Source of the DNA: Cycas panzhihuaensis
Taxonomy: Eukaryota; Cycadophyta
DNA length: 64,000 nucleotides
Reading direction: 5' to 3'
Assembly: GCA_023213395.1 (NCBI GenBank)
Contig: CM041465.1
Coordinates: forward strand, 94,495,741 to 94,559,740
The position numbers and the translations under genes were made by a program. The number at the start of each line of letters is the position of its first letter. The first letter of the stretch is position 1. Below, one piece after another: positions 22,726 to 34,984 of the stretch. The notes beneath the pieces were generated by a model, which saw only the letters and a list, made by a program, of their open reading frames with translations, made no database searches and was not told the origin of the DNA.

Positions 22726-23124
22726 TCACACGGGATTGGACTGGATGATCACCTTGGTGGTGTTACTAAGCAAGTAATGTCTAAACTTCTTGGTCGTGTG
22801 GATTAAGGAGAGACATTCCTTCTCAGTAGGAGAGCAATTAAGTTCAGCAGTGATGAGGGTATGACTGATAAAGTAAATAGCTCTCTTGACTCCTGAGTCA
22901 TCCTCCTGAGCCAGCATAGTGCCTAGGGACTCGTCAGTCGCCAAAGTATAAAGAATGAAGGGCCTATCAAAATAAGGGGGCGTCAATGTAGGAGTGGAAG
23001 TGAGGGCTTCCTTGAGTCCTTCAAAGGCTTGTTGGGCCTTATCAGACCAAACAAACAGGGCTCCCTTCTTCAATAGGTTCATTAAAGGTTTAGTGCTTAC
23101 GGTGAAGTCTGCCAAGAAGTGCAT
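22726..23124 (-). pseudogene. RT connection and gypsy RNase H
   Basis: The 132-codon frame starts in the RT thumb (FLADFTVSTKPLMNLLKKG) and runs into the gypsy RNase H: PFILYTLATDESLGTMLAQ, then AIYFISHTL and SPTEKECLSLI. The normal first Asp of the RNase H (LYxDAS type) appears as LYTLATDES, with an acidic residue three places later. Downstream a short linker (KSKKGMVVAE, LADTSIPNS) leads directly to integrase. Confidence 0.88.
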
Positions 23125-24060
23125 AAGGATACCAAGCTTGCCTAAGAACGACTTGATCTATCATTGGGTCCTAGGAGGCGGGATATCAAGGATTGCCTTG
23201 ACTTTGTTAGGGTCAATCTGGATTCCTTATTTTGACATAAGAAATCCAAGGAGTTTGCTAGAAGTAACAACAAACACACACTTGAGTGGGTTTAGGCTAA
23301 CATGATACTTGCAGCATCACGTGAAGATAGCCCGTAAGTCAGAGGGATGATGGGCCCTAACACGCGAGAGACCTATCATGTCATCCATGAAGACCTCCAA
23401 TGTGTTATTGATGAGGTTATGGAAGATGAAATGCATCGCTCTTTGATAAGTAGCACCTGCATTTTTAAGACCAAAGGGCATCACCTTATAGGCAAAGGTA
23501 CCCCACAGGGTGGTAAAGGCTATCTTGTGGTAGTCTTCAAGAGATATTTGGATCTAGTTATAGCCAGAGAAGACATCCATTAAGGACATAACTTTGAATC
23601 CAGCAGTTCGATCAATGATTTGATCAATGAAAGGGAGTGGAAAGTTGTCCTTAGGACAAGCATTATTAATATCACACAAATCGACGAATATACAGATGGT
23701 CCTATTCTTTTTAGCAATGGGAACAATGTTGGATACCCACTTGGGGTAATTGATAGAAGTGATAAGTCCAGCATCCAACAACTTCTTGACCTCCATCTTA
23801 ATGGTGACTGAAAGATTAAGGTGAAGAGGACACTGCTTCTAGCACATGGGACGAGTACCAGGAATGGTAATAAGATTATGAGTGACAATGGAGGGGTCAA
23901 TTCTCTTCATGTTAGAATAATCCCACGTAAAGACATCACGAAATTCTTGGAATAAAAGGGAGTACTCCCTTACCTCATCATGGGAGTATTCCATCTTGAC
24001 CTTAATGACCTTGCTAGGGGCTAAGACTATGTCCTGGGTTGCCCCCATGCACATGGCATT
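23125..24060 (-). pseudogene. Reverse transcriptase of the large gypsy element
   Basis: Fragments in successive frames cover the domain: FRDVFTWDYSNM and VTHNLITIPGTRP (about 23960-23840), then LLDAGLITSINYPKWVSNIV and NNACPKDNFPLPFIDQIID (23796-23554), then FMDDMIG with the catalytic Asp pair at 23380-23391. Stops separate the pieces. RT copies the genomic RNA to DNA. The catalytic box is FMDD where YVDD or YMDD is usual. Confidence 0.9.
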
Positions 24061-24819
24061 CCCCTCCTCGAAATGGAGAGGGGCAAGGTCAACAGGAAGA
24101 GATGGAATAGGGGATGGAATTAGGTCAGTGAGAGTGGACCCAATCACAAGGATCTTCCAGTGGCAAAGCCTATGGTGACCAGAAGGAAAGTTGGGTGTGA
24201 AGCCCGCTAAGTGGTCAAGCAAGGCTTCATCATCTTTGAAGTAATCCACCCCATGGTTGACCTTACTCTGAGTAGATGAAGTGCTAGAGAAAGTGGGGAC
24301 AATGGGACCGTGATGGTCGTCAGGTTGTCCGACCTCCTCAGGAGACTCCAAGAGAGAGTCCGGAAGGGGCTCCTCAGAAGGAGTGAAAGGGAGTTCCTCG
24401 AAGCCATCACCTACGGGGGGTGACGAAGAGGAAGAACCGATGACAGATGAGTCAATACGAGTGATGACATGTGACATAGAAGAGCGACTAGTCTCACCAA
24501 TGAAAGAGGTTCTAAGTGGGGATCTAGAACGAGATAGGTGCATCCTACTAGTGTGGAGGAAAGAAATAGGGTGAAGACAATCCTCATCCTCATCGTGAGA
24601 CTCATCATCACTAAACGAGGTGAGGTGCCCGTAGCTCCCAACACCAATAGGAGCAAAGCGCGTAAGACTAGGAGAAGAAGATGTGGGATCTTCTTCGATG
24701 TGAGATGGATCGGGTATGTCGATGGAGCAAGCCGAGGCATGAGTAGAAGGGCCTTGGCTTGCTTGGTTGATAGGGTAAGTTTGTTTAGCAGGTGGGCGTT
24801 CGTGGGAGACAACCTTCAT
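24061..24819 (-). pseudogene. Protease-RT linker, Ser/Pro/Asp-rich
   Basis: The 326-codon frame 24819-23839 reads through a low-complexity linker of about 240 residues before the RT start. It is rich in Ser, Pro, Asp and Glu, with SFSDDESHDEDED and IGSSSSSPPVGDG stretches. It is one of the longest frames left in the element and the linker is unusually long. No domain recognised. Confidence 0.7.
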
Positions 24820-24849
24820 CTATCCATCATGGATGAATTTAAGTTGCCC

Positions 24850-25400
24850 CTAGTGGGTCGAACACACGGTTGCCATCTGGTCAAGCCATGGTCGACCGAA
24901 GAGAAGATTGTAGTCGATGTCAACGTTAAGGACTACAATGTCAGCAAGGGTAGTCTTACCCTCGAGAGTGAGTGGGATCAAGACAGATCCCAATGGCGTA
25001 TTTTCACTACCGTCATAGCCTTGACATCGCCATGGAATAGGTTCCAAGGCAGAAATACCAAGCCCTTGTATAACACGCAAGGGCATGGTATTCACAGAAG
25101 AACCATTATCAACAATGATCCTTCGCAGGGTATAATCAGGTGTGTCAATGGTTATAGTGAATGGGAAGTTCCATTGGCGTTACTTTTCACATGCAGGGGG
25201 AAGGTCTTTAGGGTCAAAAGAAATGACAGGCTCATGGCTTTGGGTAACACCTAAAGCATGGATGGGCACGTCATTTGATCCTAAAGATTCCAAAAGGAGA
25301 GTTCGTTGTTTGGGATAACTCCTCAAAACATCCATCAAGGACATTCCCACAGCGACAGTATGGAGCTCGTCAATGATAGAGAAGGGCTTACCCTTCGCAG
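24850..25400 (-). pseudogene. Aspartic protease of the large gypsy element
   Basis: The active site IIVDNGSSVNTMPL lies at about 25125-25080, and YNLLFGRPWL near 24890 matches the conserved C-terminal YNxLLGRPWL of plant gypsy proteases. The frame at 25095-24850 covers the second half. The protease cuts the gag-pol polyprotein. A stop falls before the active site. Confidence 0.85.
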
Positions 25401-26217
25401 TAGGTTGGGTAAGCGCCCTTCAAAAATCATAACAACTAGGATGCACAGGAATGGCCTTGGGAAAAAATGGCACTTCCAGGGGAGGATTCTCTAGAAGAGG
25501 ATTAGAATGAGGAATAGAAGAAGGAGCATCAGCTACTTCTTTGGTGGCTTGAGACCAAGTAAGGATGTACAAAGGAGTAGCCTCAAGCATTTAGACCACC
25601 TTCTTTCCCTTATTTTGGGACTACGAAGGTGAAGGAGTACGTCAGGAAGGGGAACGCGAGGAAGAGGACGAATCTCGGGCACCCTTCCCTTTATCGCGGG
25701 AAGGATGAGAATTCAGTGATCTTCCCTAGTTCTGGTTGTTTTTGGGTTGAGTATTACGATCACGTTCCCCGTGTTTGGGGAACGGATCCTTATGGACCGG
25801 TTAGTCTTGGTTAGGTCTTGAGGCCCATTTAGAGGATGAATCACATTGAGGGGCATCCTTGGGATGCTGGGCCCTACAACATGAGTCATCATGGAAACAC
25901 TCCCTATGAATGGAACACCACTTCTTCTCAAGTGAGGAATCGAGTTTCCTCGTTTAAGAGGACTAAGCGTTACCATTCCTAAGGAGGGAAGCTTGGGTAG
26001 CTTGATGAATTTGTTTATTAAAAGTTGGTGATGAAGGAGCTTGTAGTTTAAGTTCCTTCATCGTATGTTCGAATGAACATATAGCAGATGTAAGCGAATC
26101 TAGGGTCTTCTCAGTTGGATGAGAAGAAGACCTAGAAGATTGTTGGGGTTTAGTGTCTTTAGTTGGAGGTGGTGCCTCACGTCATTATGAGGGCTTGAGA
26201 GGCTTCTTGAGTCTAAC
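25401..26217 (-). pseudogene. gag C-terminal / nucleocapsid region
   Basis: This joins the gag core and the protease. It contains Ser-rich text and a Cys/His cluster (KKWCSIHRECFHDDSCC) near 25930-25880, which looks like a nucleocapsid zinc site. The region is too decayed for a clean frame. Confidence 0.5.
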
Positions 26218-26838
26218 CTAGATCTCAATAGCCTCAAGCGCTAAGCACTTTGCAATAGCGAAGTTACATGTAGTCACCCCCATTTTAAGGACTTCTATGT
26301 GGACTTCAGGGCAAAGTGCGTTAACGAAGAGGTCCCTCTTCAACTCCTCGGGTAAAGTAGCCTTAGTGGAATGAAGAAGGTCATGGAACCACCGCACAAA
26401 GTCACGATTCATTTCATTATGACCTTGTTTGAGCGATAGAAGAGATTTTATTCCACTTTCAAATGGGTGAGCAACATCAAAATAATTGATGAACTCATCC
26501 ACAAGTTGCTGGAACGAGAAAATAGAATGAGATGGAAGGTGATAAAACCACTTAAGGGCATCGCCTTGTAAAGATCGAGGGAATAGTTTTATTAAGATGT
26601 GGTCATAGGCCCAGTAATCAATACATGCCATAGAAAAACTACGAACATGCTCCGCTGGGTCCTGTGAGGAAGTTCTGTCAAATTTAGGAACTTCGGGAGG
26701 GTGAGGCGATAAGATGGTTCTTAACAACTCAACAGATAATGGCATCGATCTATAATCCATGAAGGGATATGCCCTTGCATGGGCCGTAGGATCGACAAAT
26801 GATAATGAGCAAGGAATGGATAGGGGTGGTAAACCCAT
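26218..26838 (-). pseudogene. gag capsid core
   Basis: A 206-codon frame carries the retrotransposon gag domain: QGDALKWFYHLPSHSIFSF, QLVDEFINYF and MNRDFVRWFHDLL match the canonical A..WF..LP..SI.S...L...F pattern. Gag packages the RNA into virus-like particles. It is separated from its N-terminal part at 26974-27918 by stops. Confidence 0.9.
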
Positions 26839-26973
26839 CCCTCCTTGAGGAAGTGTCCCTTGCTAAAAAAGGACTCGAGGATAACTGCCTTGAAAGGATG
26901 TTGAGTTTCCTTACAAAGGTGCAGCGCAAGAGGCTATGCTAAATGGTGGAAAAGGAGGGTGTAGCACCGTGTT

Positions 26974-27918
26974 TTATCCATATGGGCCACCCGTGGGTGG
27001 TGCAACCCCATATGGATGTAGCGGGTCTACCCCATAAGCTGGAATGTGGTTCCCTTTACCCTGCCCCCAAGGTTGAGAGATATAACCTGGGGGTATGTAA
27101 AGAGAAGAACTATTAGGTTGGTTTTGAGGATACGTAGGAGCAGATCCTACATGACTAGTGGTAGTAGCGTTAGTAGAACCTCTAAGCCTACTAGGAAATG
27201 CATGTGCTACATTGGGAGGTGACACATTCACTTGACTCAGAAAAGGTATGCTAACCCCAAGCTGGGAGAAAGACATACCGCAAGAGGGTCCTGAAGAACT
27301 AGGGCTATGAAGAGGGATGGAAGGTGCAATATTTGCCCCCAAGGTTGGTGTAGGAATGGAGTGGGACGAAAGTTCAAGAATGAAAGGATTACTCGTTGTG
27401 GGAGGCGCATGTATAGATGAAGAAGGTGGGATAAGAGCAGATGAAGAAGATGCTCCACCACGCAAAACATCTTCAAACCACCTGGGATGCGATTGAAGAC
27501 AAGCCGCTCGAAAGCACTCGCTAATAGCTTCAACCACGTCAGTGGGAGGGGTATCTACGTGATCATAAGAGGTGGATGGGACCTTGAATGACATAGATCC
27601 CTCAGGGCACTCCTCATAAGAATCGCCAATAGGGTGGTGAACCTCAAGAGGAGATGAGCCTTCTGTCACATGAGTAGAAGGATGGATGTCAAGGGGGTGA
27701 TGTTGATCACCCAGATAGTAGATAGGATTGTCACCCTCTTGGGTGGATCTTGGAATAGATGCAGGGAACTCATGAGTTCCCGAGGCAAAGGTATGATAGG
27801 CCCAATCGAAATTGTATCCTTCCATGGTTGAATCAGAATCTGACGATGAAAGAGGATCATACCTGGGATCTTCTAACAATGGAGGTAAACCACGTAGGCA
27901 ACGAGAGAAGCGTCGCAT
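26974..27918 (-). pseudogene. gag N-terminal extension, Pro/Ser-rich
   Basis: The longest frame of the element near its 5' end, 314 codons, starting 168 bp from the 5' LTR. It is low complexity (Ser, Pro, His, Gly rich) and ends in a Gly/Pro/Tyr-rich tail (HPYGVAPPTGGPYG). No conserved domain. The short leader and direct run into gag make it the likely gag start. Confidence 0.7.
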
Positions 27919-28064
27919 ACAAAGCTTGCCAACACTTTAGAAGAAGGAAAGAGCCACAAGGAGTGCATGTTGGGGGCTACCCAACGAAGGAGATAAAGTG
28001 GAAGGAACCACTAGAAGGTAGTAATATCAACAGGAAGGGATGAGAACTAGCTCTCTTACTGGTA

Positions 28065-28084
28065 GATCCCTAATATAGTTGCCA
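28065..28084 (-). promoter_or_regulatory. Primer-binding site of the large gypsy element
   Basis: One base after the 5' LTR end (CGCATCCA) the minus strand reads TGGCAACTATATTAGGGATC. It starts with the TGG required to pair with a tRNA CCA end, and the pattern resembles the TGGCGACT... sites I recall for Tat/Ogre elements (tRNA-Arg type), altered by C-to-T changes. The tRNA identity is inferred. Confidence 0.6.
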
Positions 28085-28085
28085 G

Positions 28086-30813
28086 TGGATGCGCGTCTAT
28101 AGGATAATCACCTAGCTGAGTAGGAATAGTGAGGATGATTAATAACGGTATTGAGGGTACAGATAGAAACCTACAAGCAAAGCGGGTACCACAAAGGGTG
28201 CCCCGTGCGCCAGAGCACGAGTTTGGGACCTACGGATGATACCCAACTACCTGAGAGTGGTTCCCCACCTCAAAGAGGAAGGGGGAAAGTGAGAGAGGTA
28301 GCCTGGATAGACTTAGGAGGAAAGTCCTCCCACCCTTGGATGGCCAAAATGGGAGGAAGAGAATCCTCAACGGTTTCCCTATGATAGAGGGAAACAAGTG
28401 GCAGTAAGATAGGCAATAGCCTACAGTGCGGCTAGGGTCTTCTCAGTTATTTGGCCAAGCAAATAGAGCTGAGAAGAGGAGAAGTGAGTGGGAGTGGACA
28501 ACAATCCTAAAATCTCCCTTAACGGTTCAACCAAGAAGGCAAAAGTGATATGGCGTGTGCAAGCAAACAAAAAAAACAAGCCAAAAGGGGCAAGGATTGG
28601 GTTTGCAAGCTGAGGAAAAGGTGAAAGGAAAATCTCCTAAAGTCCTTTCCCTAAGTGAATATGGTGTGTAAAGTGCAAATATATAAATGTGAGTAAAAGA
28701 TGTTAATTTCCTTTTCTCTTTTATGTTTGATCTATTTAACTAATGCATAGACCATAACTAAAAGTGTGAAAAGGAAAGCGAGGCCAAGAGAAAGAAGTAC
28801 ACACCTGGGAGGGTAGTAGTCGATAAGAGACCTCATCCACGCGTCACATACGTCCTCATCAAACCCACAGATGATGGAGGGGCTTCCTTACCTTCCCCTT
28901 GCGAAAGGAAAAAAGAAAGGAAACAAAAATGAAAGCAAAGAGAAAAACAAAAGAAACCTTACCCGGATCCAAGTGCTTAACACCTTTATGAGAGCACCGT
29001 GGCACCCTACACATGCACAAACCTATCTCTTCCAAGAAGGGGCTACAAGAGACAATCTATGTATATGCAAGTGTATATAAGTACTATTAACATTAGAATC
29101 TTAGAGAAAGACAATTGCTGTAATAAACTCTAAAAACCCTCTCTCAAACAAGGCTAGACACCAAGTGAAATGGTGCAAGGGAAGCCTCAGGATGGATAAC
29201 CCTCCGCTGAAATCTCCACATGACTCATAGACACAGTAAGGTAGCAGGTAAAAGCCACTAAGGATAGCCAAAGATGCCAAAGGAAAAGTAACAAAGTGTT
29301 GAGTGGTAAATGGGACGCAGAGTTCTTATGGGTAGCAATCCGGTGCCCAAACCCTTGCTAATGAGAATGAGGGGTCTCTAACAACACAGGGGACTCTACA
29401 GGGGTCCAAACGAGGGGTGAGTAGGCTTGGAATCAGTGCAACAAGTAGCTATATACACTAACAATCTAGCGCTGGCCTAGGGCTCAATCTCTCCTATTAA
29501 TCTCAAGAAGAACGTGGGATGAGAGAAGAGAAGGTAGGAAGAGATTACCCTTAGAGAGAAGGACTGAAAAGGGGGCTGCCCCACCTTACTCTCTTCACCC
29601 AGCCTTGGGGCTCTTCTCTCGCTATTCTATTGAGGAAAATTAGTGGAGGGAAGGTGGAGCCAAGAAGCAACAAGCAAGATACAATGGAAAGATAGATTTT
29701 CAACAGTGAAAACTGAAAGAAATGAGTAAATAAAGCAAGAAATGGGTCCAAACAGGGAGTAACTCATAAAAAATGGAAGAAAGGAGTTGGTAAGACCTCC
29801 TGGGCAAATGTATGATAGACCTGGGCCTGCTAATAGTAAGAAGGAGGGCCCCTACAAGGGTTTGCAGGAGGTAAATCTAACATACAACTGAAAGGGACAT
29901 TGCTGGGTGAGTTGTGGAGGAATCAGTGCCAAAAACACTTGATGGAACCTGGAGAGAGGCTTCCCACCATGGAAGCAAACAGTTACAGGTGTGTCCTGGC
30001 TTGAGGTTGCAGGAAACACAGGCCTACAGAAGCACCTGTGACAGAAGGAGCTGGAGAGTAGAAGTTCTTATCTTTAAGAGCAAAAAATGACCTAAGATCC
30101 CCTCAAAATGATGAGGGTATGAATACTTATACCCACCCCAGCCTTAAGAGGACTAATAGAGTATGAATAGGGCTGAGGTGGATGTGATACCACGTGGTAA
30201 TTTCGTGGAAAAAGTGAAAATTGCCACAACAGATTTTAAAAAATAACTGATGACAGTCACACCGTGACAACCTTCGAAGTACCGCGGTAAACTTCGCGGT
30301 ACCGCTAAGTTTACATCAGTGCGAGACCAGAAAGCTAGAATGGTAGAATTCTGGGTTCCGGGAGCTTTGGGAGATGATTTGATAGGCCTAGGAGGGGCTG
30401 GCCCTCTTGTCTAGGTGGCTGAGATAGTCCAGAAAGCACTTGGATAGAGGCGGGTAAACATCAATAAGCAAAGATCCCAAAACGAAGTCAAGGTAGGGGT
30501 ATGAATGGATCATACGAACCAAAAAAGGGAACTGATACAATGGGGAGATAGTGTAGAAGGTCATATAGTGCCATAGGGTTACCTACCTTACGGAAAGGTA
30601 GGTCCCGCTGGGTCGTCATAGGCTCACGATACGACAGGGAGCATGAACAGGCAACAAAATGCAAAGTAATCACACAAATGAAGTAAGCAGTCATGCAGAG
30701 AGGCAATGCTTCTATCAACCTTTCCAACAAAATGATGCAAGTGAAAAGGGAGAAGCATACCTGAGCTTACCTGAGTCGATATATTCGTATCCATTCCCGG
30801 TAGTCGGGGAACA
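28086..30813 (-). repeat. 5' LTR of the large gypsy element
   Basis: 2728 bp, starting TGGATGCGCG and ending GGGGAACA on plus, followed by GATGC (30814-30818). It differs from the 3' LTR at about 11% of the first 185 positions. It has no duplicate. Confidence 0.93.
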
Positions 30814-30818
30814 GATGC

Positions 30819-33800
30819 ATGATGAACAATGATGTGATGTGTATTTTACTGTCACCTACTGATAACTGAGACTATGGCATTAAAATTTCTTTTACGATCA
30901 ATTTAATCTAATCTTTCCTCTAAAACTTATTATTTTCATATTTTATTCTTAATTTAACCCAAGTATTTATTCATTTTTGGGCCTATACTTATCATTTTTA
31001 TCACTTTTTTGGGCCATTTTTCTCATTAATTAAGTCATTTATACCTCAATTTATTAATAAAAATTATTTTTTGACTTTTTCAATGAGTTAATTTTTACTT
31101 TCCATTTGTCACACTTTTGGTGTTGCCAACAACATGACTAGTCATGATTTTTGAGTAAAGTCACATTTTTGGTAGGTCCAAAAATGTGACCAACTAAGTC
31201 ACATTTTTTCCTGTTATGTATGCAAAATTCAGTCAACGTGCCAGATTTTTATATGTCACTAACTAGATTTGATAGAATCTTATCCTTTCAATGCCCAATA
31301 ATGCTTAGTAGGATTTTGTGATTCATTATTGTGGGTTAGAGTGTGATTTGCTCAAGTTTTTAGTGATTTTTGGGAGATTTTTTGAGGACTACTACTGCTG
31401 TGACTTTAAGATCAATTTTTATGATGCTTATGTGTGAAATTAAGAGAAGAATTTGATGTTGTAACTTGCTGCTTCATTGGTGTTGAAATATTAATGGTTG
31501 AATCTTTAACTTTTATAGTTTTCTTTCAAAGTTTTTAGCCTCAAAGTTCTTCTAAATTGGTAAAGTCTTTCCTATGTGATTTTTGCTCATTTCACTACTT
31601 TCTGAAGGTTGTCCTTTATTTAGAACTTACTCTTTCTTTTGGTTGGTTATTGTGGTGATCTTAAGTGTATTTTTAGCTTGAAATACTTACTCAAAGGCCA
31701 GCCCTTTGTGGGATTTATAAGGGATGGACTAAGGTGGGGCATGGTCATCTCTCCACCATTCATAAAGTTACCCCTTCTTATTCTTACAGACTAATCTATA
31801 TTTTAAGTAGTTTTCCATCCATTTTGGCTTTGTTTGGCTATGGTTTGGCCCTTATTTCTTATTGCTTCTCTTCCTTTACTTGCTTTAAAGGAAAAAGTTA
31901 GAAAAAATTGATCAATTAAAATAAAAGAGCCATTCTGAGATAAAGTTTTGCACTAGGAAAGAAGTCTTAATTTTATGGTGCCATTGTTTGCTTGATTTCA
32001 CTTTTAAGATTACTTTCTTTTCCTTGAAAAGAAAATTTAAACTATTAAATAGAAAGTGTATGCTTGATTTTTTTAGATTATTAAAGATTCAAGGATCCTT
32101 TTAGAGTCTTTCTTGCTCCAATTGAGATAGAATCTTCAAAGTTGTGTAGCTAGTATCTTGTATAAGGATTGTTATTGAGTTTTGTTATTTGCATGCCGCT
32201 TTGAAATGTTTGAAAATTCATTTTAAATAGTAATAACACATCTTTGAAACCTCTCTTTTTGGATCATAGAACATTCATTCAAAGAAGAGATTACATGCAT
32301 AGAAAGTAAAATATTTTAAATAGCATTGCATGTTATCAAAATTCTTTGAAAGCTTGTATAGAGTGATTGCATGGTGTGTTACATCTCTTGTTAGTATGTT
32401 TTATTTCTTTGATATTTAAAAGGTTAGTTTCATAGTTATATTAGTATCCTTTATCTTTAAAGTAAAAAATACAAAAAATACATTGCATTTATCTAGTTCT
32501 AGTTCTTCCTTGTTTGTTGGTTAAAGGTAAAATGAGCCTTTTTGCTTCATAGATTACCTTGGTTTATTTTATTTTATTTTATTAAACATAATAAAAAATA
32601 AAAAGAAAACAAAAACAAAAAAAGAAAAAAGGAGAAAAGAAAGAAAATTTTTCCATTTGATTAACCCTTCCTTTTATCTAAGTAAAACTAAAAAAGTTAA
32701 AAAGATCAAAGGATAGGAGTCCCCAAGAAGGATATTGAAAATATTATTAGAGTAGTTTTAGATCTAAAACTCCTTCACCTAATTATATAGGTTAGTGGAT
32801 TCTACCACACTGCTTATATCTAAGTCTTTCATCACATTCTTCATCCATATCTTATTTGATGGTATAACTAGGTGAAGATTTCTTCTTAGGAGTTGGGTAA
32901 ATGTGGTTACTTAGGTCTTCTTAAACCTCATATCTCCTATTTCTAATTGACATAAAGGAAATACCTCGTTGATTAAGAGATATCTAGTTTAGGTTCACCT
33001 GAGACAACACCACTTAAAGAGTCCTAAAAATGTTCGAGGAGATTCTTCCATAGAAATATTAGGTCCTAAAGGATATGGATAATAAAGATACTTAATAAAC
33101 ACATTCTCGTTAGGAGGATGAAAAGGGCACGGACTACCCTCTATAGTAGGAAACTTAGGAGGAAGACTTTTAAGTTTGTGTGAGAAGCGAATCATAAAAG
33201 AGAAAACTCAATTATGAAACATATTAAAAAGTGAAAAAATAAAAAGAATAACAAAAGATAGAAGGGAAGGCTCACCAATATGGTTGTTAAAATGTTTACT
33301 TGGCTATAGATATTATTATTTTAATTTAAAGAAATACTTAAAGCCAAAACAAAACTCTAGAATAAAGGAATAAGAACTCACTACACAAGGAATATTATCT
33401 CCATAAGCAATGAAACAATATTTGTGTATATATAGTCTCTAATGAGTATATTTATAAACAAAAAAATAAAACCTTGCATGAGAATTTTTGAGTTCTTTTA
33501 CCACAATAATTTATTTTGTATATTCTCTTAAAATAAATTAATTATATTTTTTATGTTATTTTCTTTATAATAATTAATGAAATTAAAGATATAAAATAAA
33601 TCAAACAAGGTATAAAAAGATTTTATTAGGTTTGTTGTTTAAGAGTGAATGAGTGTTTTTTTCTTATGTAATCATCTTCTTCCTATGAAACAACATTAGA
33701 GAAAAACTACTAAGGTACTCGTTATCTGTCAGAGAAAATTTAAATCTTAAATAGAAATTTATTTAAAATATAATCAAAGGGAGTTTCATCAAAGATGAGA

Positions 33801-33843
33801 AAATGTATAACTCATGCTAATAAGATGCCATAAAAATTTGCAG
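30819..33843. other. AT-rich spacer between two nested clusters
   Basis: No gene or element is identified over 3 kb. It has long A/T runs (for example 32560-32650) and a TCACATTTTT inverted pair near 31160-31210. A 66-codon minus frame at 32995-33195 begins MIRFSHKLKSLPPKF; it has no family I know. The block may include old, unrecognised repeats. Confidence 0.5.
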
Positions 33844-33899
33844 TGATATTTCACCACATGAGGTTTTAGGTTAGTGAAGGTTAATGCTAAGGGAATTAA
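33844..33899 (+). repeat. Element 4 5' LTR, first piece
   Basis: TGATATTTCACCACATGAGG through GGGAATTAA aligns with 50974-51035. It is cut at ATTAA by element 2. Confidence 0.7.
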
Positions 33900-34872
33900 T
33901 GTGTGTTGTGTATCTATCTATTATGTCATTACTCTTAATGAACTATACAAGCACTTAGAGTAATCCATATGATGCAAAACTTAATATTGTTGCAATAGGG
34001 AACTGCACCTGGTCCTCTAACAACCAGACATAGATCTGATAGTATATAGAAGATAGATGACTACCTAACTTATACCAAGAGAAGAATTATAGGATAAAGA
34101 GTATCTTTGCCAACTACTTTCTACTATACACAAAAACATACATCATCCCTTCCATTTTCCCTTTAAATGCATAATTTCCAATGGCCTCAACTGTAATACG
34201 TTATAACGAGTACAACAGTTAATTCCTCTGTATATAAAATATAATTTATTAAAACAATATTATTTAATAAACTACAATTTGCTCGCAACCCCATCTTGGG
34301 TTACAATCTACTTGTGATCTTGACTCAATCCATGATCTACTCATAATCTCAACCAACATCTCGATCTGCTTGTGACCTCAGCCTGAATCATGATTTTCTT
34401 GTAATCTCGACTTGAACTGCGATCTACTCACAATCTCAGCTTGAACTATGATCTACTCATAATCTCAACTTGTATTATGATCTGCTCGTGACCTTAGCTC
34501 GAATCATGATCTGCTTGTAATCTTGGCTCAAATCACGATATGCTTGCAATCTCATCCTAAACCACAACCTGCTTGCAATCTTGGCTTGCATCATGATTTG
34601 TTGGTGACCTTAGCCCATATCACGATTTGCTCATAATCTTAGCTCAAATCGCGATTTGCTTGTAATATTTGTGCAAGTTGTGACCTGGTCAAAGTCTTTG
34701 CCCGAATTGTGATCCACTCATAATGTCGATTAAACACTTGCGATCTACTCATAATCCAGATAAACTGCTTGTAGTCTAGACAGACTACTCATAGTCCAAC
34801 CATATCATAATTAGCCATGATCAAATCATAAAAATCTTTACAAAATTGTGTATGCCTTTTTGCTCTCACACA
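33900..34872 (-). repeat. Element 2 3' LTR (973 bp) with internal minisatellite
   Basis: Starts TGTGTGTTGTG and ends CTCTCACACA on plus. From about 34275 to 34800 it is a degenerate tandem array of ~36-bp units built on ATGATCTACTCATAATCTC. It is 83 bp longer than the other LTR, about two units. Confidence 0.9.
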
Positions 34873-34885
34873 TCTCCCCTGTCAA
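34873..34885 (-). promoter_or_regulatory. Polypurine tract of element 2
   Basis: The minus strand reads TTGACAGGGGAGA directly before the 3' LTR TGTG, a classic gypsy polypurine tract. Confidence 0.8.
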
Positions 34886-34984
34886 AATTTTAACAATTAT
34901 TCATACTTGTTTATAAAAAGTTTTCCTATTCCTTCTCCCCCCTAAAAAAAAAAAATCATTTTCTACATCTCACTCAATTCTCTA

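Larger units (their letters stand above)
13865..30813 (-). mobile_element. Full-length Tat/Ogre-like Ty3/gypsy element, 16.95 kb
   Basis: Two LTRs of about 2.73 kb bound the element and the perfect target duplication GATGC lies at 13860-13864 and 30814-30818. Right to left on the minus strand: 5' LTR, primer-binding site, gag, protease (DNGSS), RT (FMDD), RNase H, integrase, an antisense PMD gene, a second RNase H, polypurine tract, 3' LTR. The great length, long LTRs, antisense extra gene and extra RNase H point to the Tat lineage. The LTRs differ at about 20 of the first 185 positions, nearly all transitions, so the insertion is old. All coding parts are broken; the element is dead. Confidence 0.92.

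Noticed and set aside
33200-33850. Possible target duplication for element 4
   Set aside because: Bases flanking the inferred ends (TGCAG left, AAGGC right) do not match, so no duplication is claimed.
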